This document shows, piece by piece, positions 62,621 through 64,000 of a stretch of 64,000 bases of DNA. The translations under genes were made by a program, and so were the position numbers. Within the stretch, counting starts at the first letter, position 1. Each line of letters starts with the position of its first letter. The stretch is from Acinetobacter bereziniae LMG 1003 = CIP 70.12 (GTDB lineage: Bacteria; Pseudomonadota; Gammaproteobacteria; Pseudomonadales; Moraxellaceae). The DNA lies in contig NZ_KB849756.1 of the NCBI RefSeq assembly GCF_000368925.1, positions 2,630,416 to 2,694,415 of the forward strand, given 5' to 3'. The notes under the pieces are model-generated. The model was not told the origin of the DNA. It did not search any database and saw only the letters and a list, made by a program, of their open reading frames with translations.

Positions 62621-64000
62621 TTATTCACTGGTTACACGGTTGATTTCTTGTAAAGACGTTAAACCATTCATAACCTTTTTTAAACCTGAACGTCGTAAAT
62701 TATCAAACCCCAATTTCTCAGATGCTGCTGCAATTTGTAGTGCGTTGCCATCTTCCATGATAATTTTTGAAATTTCAGGTGTTACTTTCATCACCTCATA
62801 AATACCGACTCGTCCTTTATAACCTTCTCTACATTCAGAACAGCCCATAGGCTGAAAAATCTGTAAATCAGGATGGTTTAAGTCTTGTTCAGTAAAGCCC
62901 AGTTCTAACAAACTTTGTTTCGGAATTTCAATAGGTGCTTTACAGTGGTTGCATAAACGTCGAGCAAGACGTTGTGCAATCACAAGATTGACCGATGTTG
63001 CAATATTGAAGGATGGCACACCCATATTGCGCAATCGGGTCAAGGTTTCTGGTGCACTATTGGTATGCAGTGTGGACATCACCATATGACCTGTTTGGGC
63101 TGCTTTGATTGCAATTTCAGCCGTTTCAAGGTCTCGAATCTCCCCGACCATTATAATATCTGGATCTTGACGAAGAAATGATTTTAGCGCGACTGAAAAG
63201 GTCAATCCTGCTTTAAGATTGACGTTTACTTGGTTAATCCCCTCCAAATTAATCTCCACAGGGTCTTCTGCGGTTGAAATATTGGAACTTTCGGTGTTGA
63301 GGATATTTAAGCCAGTATATAAAGATACGGTTTTACCAGAACCTGTTGGACCGGTAATCAATAACATGCCTTGTGGTCTTTCTAGTGCTTCCATAAATAA
63401 AGCTTTTTGATCTTCTTCATAGCCCAAAGCATCAATCCCTAACATGGCACTGGAAGGATCAAGAATACGCAGAACTAATTTTTCACCAAACAATGTTGGA
63501 AGTGAGTTCACACGAAAATCAATAGCTTTGGTTTTAGACAGTTTAAGTTTGATCCGCCCATCTTGAGGAATACGTTTCTCTGAAATATCCATTTGCGACA
63601 TGACTTTTAAACGGGATGCCAAACGATTTGCCAATTGCAGTGGGGGATTGGTAATGGTTCTCAGTACGCCATCTACGCGATAGCGAACACGATAACTTTT
63701 TTCATAAGGTTCAAAATGTAAGTCTGAGGCGCCCATTCGAATGGCATCAATCAACAGTTTATTGATATATTTAACAATCGGTGCTTCTTCTTCGGAAGTT
63801 TCCTCATCATCGTCATCTGAAGGTGGAGCATCATCCGTCGCAATAATATCGACATCAAAATCTTCATCGCCAAAATTAAAGCTTTCTTCTACAGTAAAAT
63901 GCTTTTCTAAATTTTTTAATAATTTATGATGTTCAACGATGATTGGTTCAATGTTTAGACCACAACTAAAACGAATCGCATCAAGTGCCTCGATATTGGT
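62621..64000 (-). CDS. pilB: Type IV pilus assembly ATPase PilB, partial
   Basis: The 3' 460 codons; the start lies beyond the window edge. Present are the T2SSE domain with Walker A GPTGSGKT, Walker B QDPDIIMVGEIRD, His box AQTGHMVMSTLHTN and the tetracysteine zinc site (CNHC and CSEC). Upstream of the ATPase core an acidic low-complexity stretch (residues encoded near 63780-63880, SDDDDEETSEEEAP) separates the N-terminal domain from the core. An internal ATG at 63754 is not the start. Confidence 0.95.
   Translation of the reverse strand, partial: TNIEALDAIRFSCGLNIEPIIVEHHKLLKNLEKHFTVEESFNFGDEDFDVDIIATDDAPPSDDDDEETSEEEAPIVKYINKLLIDAIRMGASDLHFEPYEKSYRVRYRVDGVLRTITNPPLQLANRLASRLKVMSQMDISEKRIPQDGRIKLKLSKTKAIDFRVNSLPTLFGEKLVLRILDPSSAMLGIDALGYEEDQKALFMEALERPQGMLLITGPTGSGKTVSLYTGLNILNTESSNISTAEDPVEINLEGINQVNVNLKAGLTFSVALKSFLRQDPDIIMVGEIRDLETAEIAIKAAQTGHMVMSTLHTNSAPETLTRLRNMGVPSFNIATSVNLVIAQRLARRLCNHCKAPIEIPKQSLLELGFTEQDLNHPDLQIFQPMGCSECREGYKGRVGIYEVMKVTPEISKIIMEDGNALQIAAASEKLGFDNLRRSGLKKVMNGLTSLQEINRVTSE

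Overview
The window reads as a chromosomal segment of an Acinetobacter species (Gammaproteobacteria, Moraxellaceae). The base composition is AT-rich. The gene blocks (fadBA, gacA-pilS-pilR, xerD-dsbC-hom-thrC, pilBCD-coaE, feoAB, lptFG beside pepA-holC) have the arrangement I know from Acinetobacter and close relatives. A complete insertion sequence has the ends, size and transposase of ISAba125, an Acinetobacter IS30-family element. The species cannot be fixed from the sequence alone. I see no rRNA, tRNA, CRISPR array or prophage.

Layout. 1-9.9 kb: htpG, a FrnE-like DsbA-family protein, then an accessory stretch of poorly known envelope or secreted proteins, a MerR regulator with no obvious target gene, and a tandem pair of DUF4189 proteins. 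9.9-13.4 kb: fadBA fatty acid beta-oxidation. 13.7-18.4 kb: a lipoprotein, an LpxO-type lipid A hydroxylase, a PH-like membrane protein, ISAba125 and an unknown membrane protein. 18.5-23.5 kb: uvrC, a thioesterase, pgsA and a propeller-like protein. 23.8-31.9 kb: pepA-holC, divergent lptF-lptG, gpmI and an S41 protease. 32-35.7 kb: PilR, PilS and GacA regulators. 36-41.8 kb: pbpG, thrC, hom, a lipoprotein DsbC and xerD. 41.9-44.4 kb: Fur-box-preceded feoA-feoB and a Cys-rich FeoB-associated protein. 44.5-45.1 kb: a non-coding repeat made of nested hairpins. 45.1-53.4 kb: an ABC exporter, AlkB, a quinone-reductase-like protein, and an IclR regulator divergent from an AaeB/AaeX/AaeA-like efflux set. 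53.4-59.8 kb: SDR, ruvX, algH (yqgE), recN, ppnP, rlmB and an EamA transporter. 59.8-64 kb: coaE, pilD, pilC and the 3' part of pilB.

Most genes are housekeeping. The pilus assembly genes (pilBCD) and the regulators PilS/PilR lie in the same window, so type IV pilus assembly and control are both represented. LptF/LptG and LpxO both concern lipopolysaccharide or lipooligosaccharide. The parts least explained by known families are non-coding: a MerR-type promoter with a 19-bp spacer, a 12-bp perfect dyad before a 72-codon gene, a terminator-ended candidate sRNA next to the FrnE-like gene, DnaA-box-like sites near 2.56 and 4.03 kb, and the 44.6-kb hairpin repeat. I did not find a clear new multi-gene system. 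Several starts were moved to internal ATG, GTG or TTG codons where a Shine-Dalgarno sequence and the family N-terminus agree.
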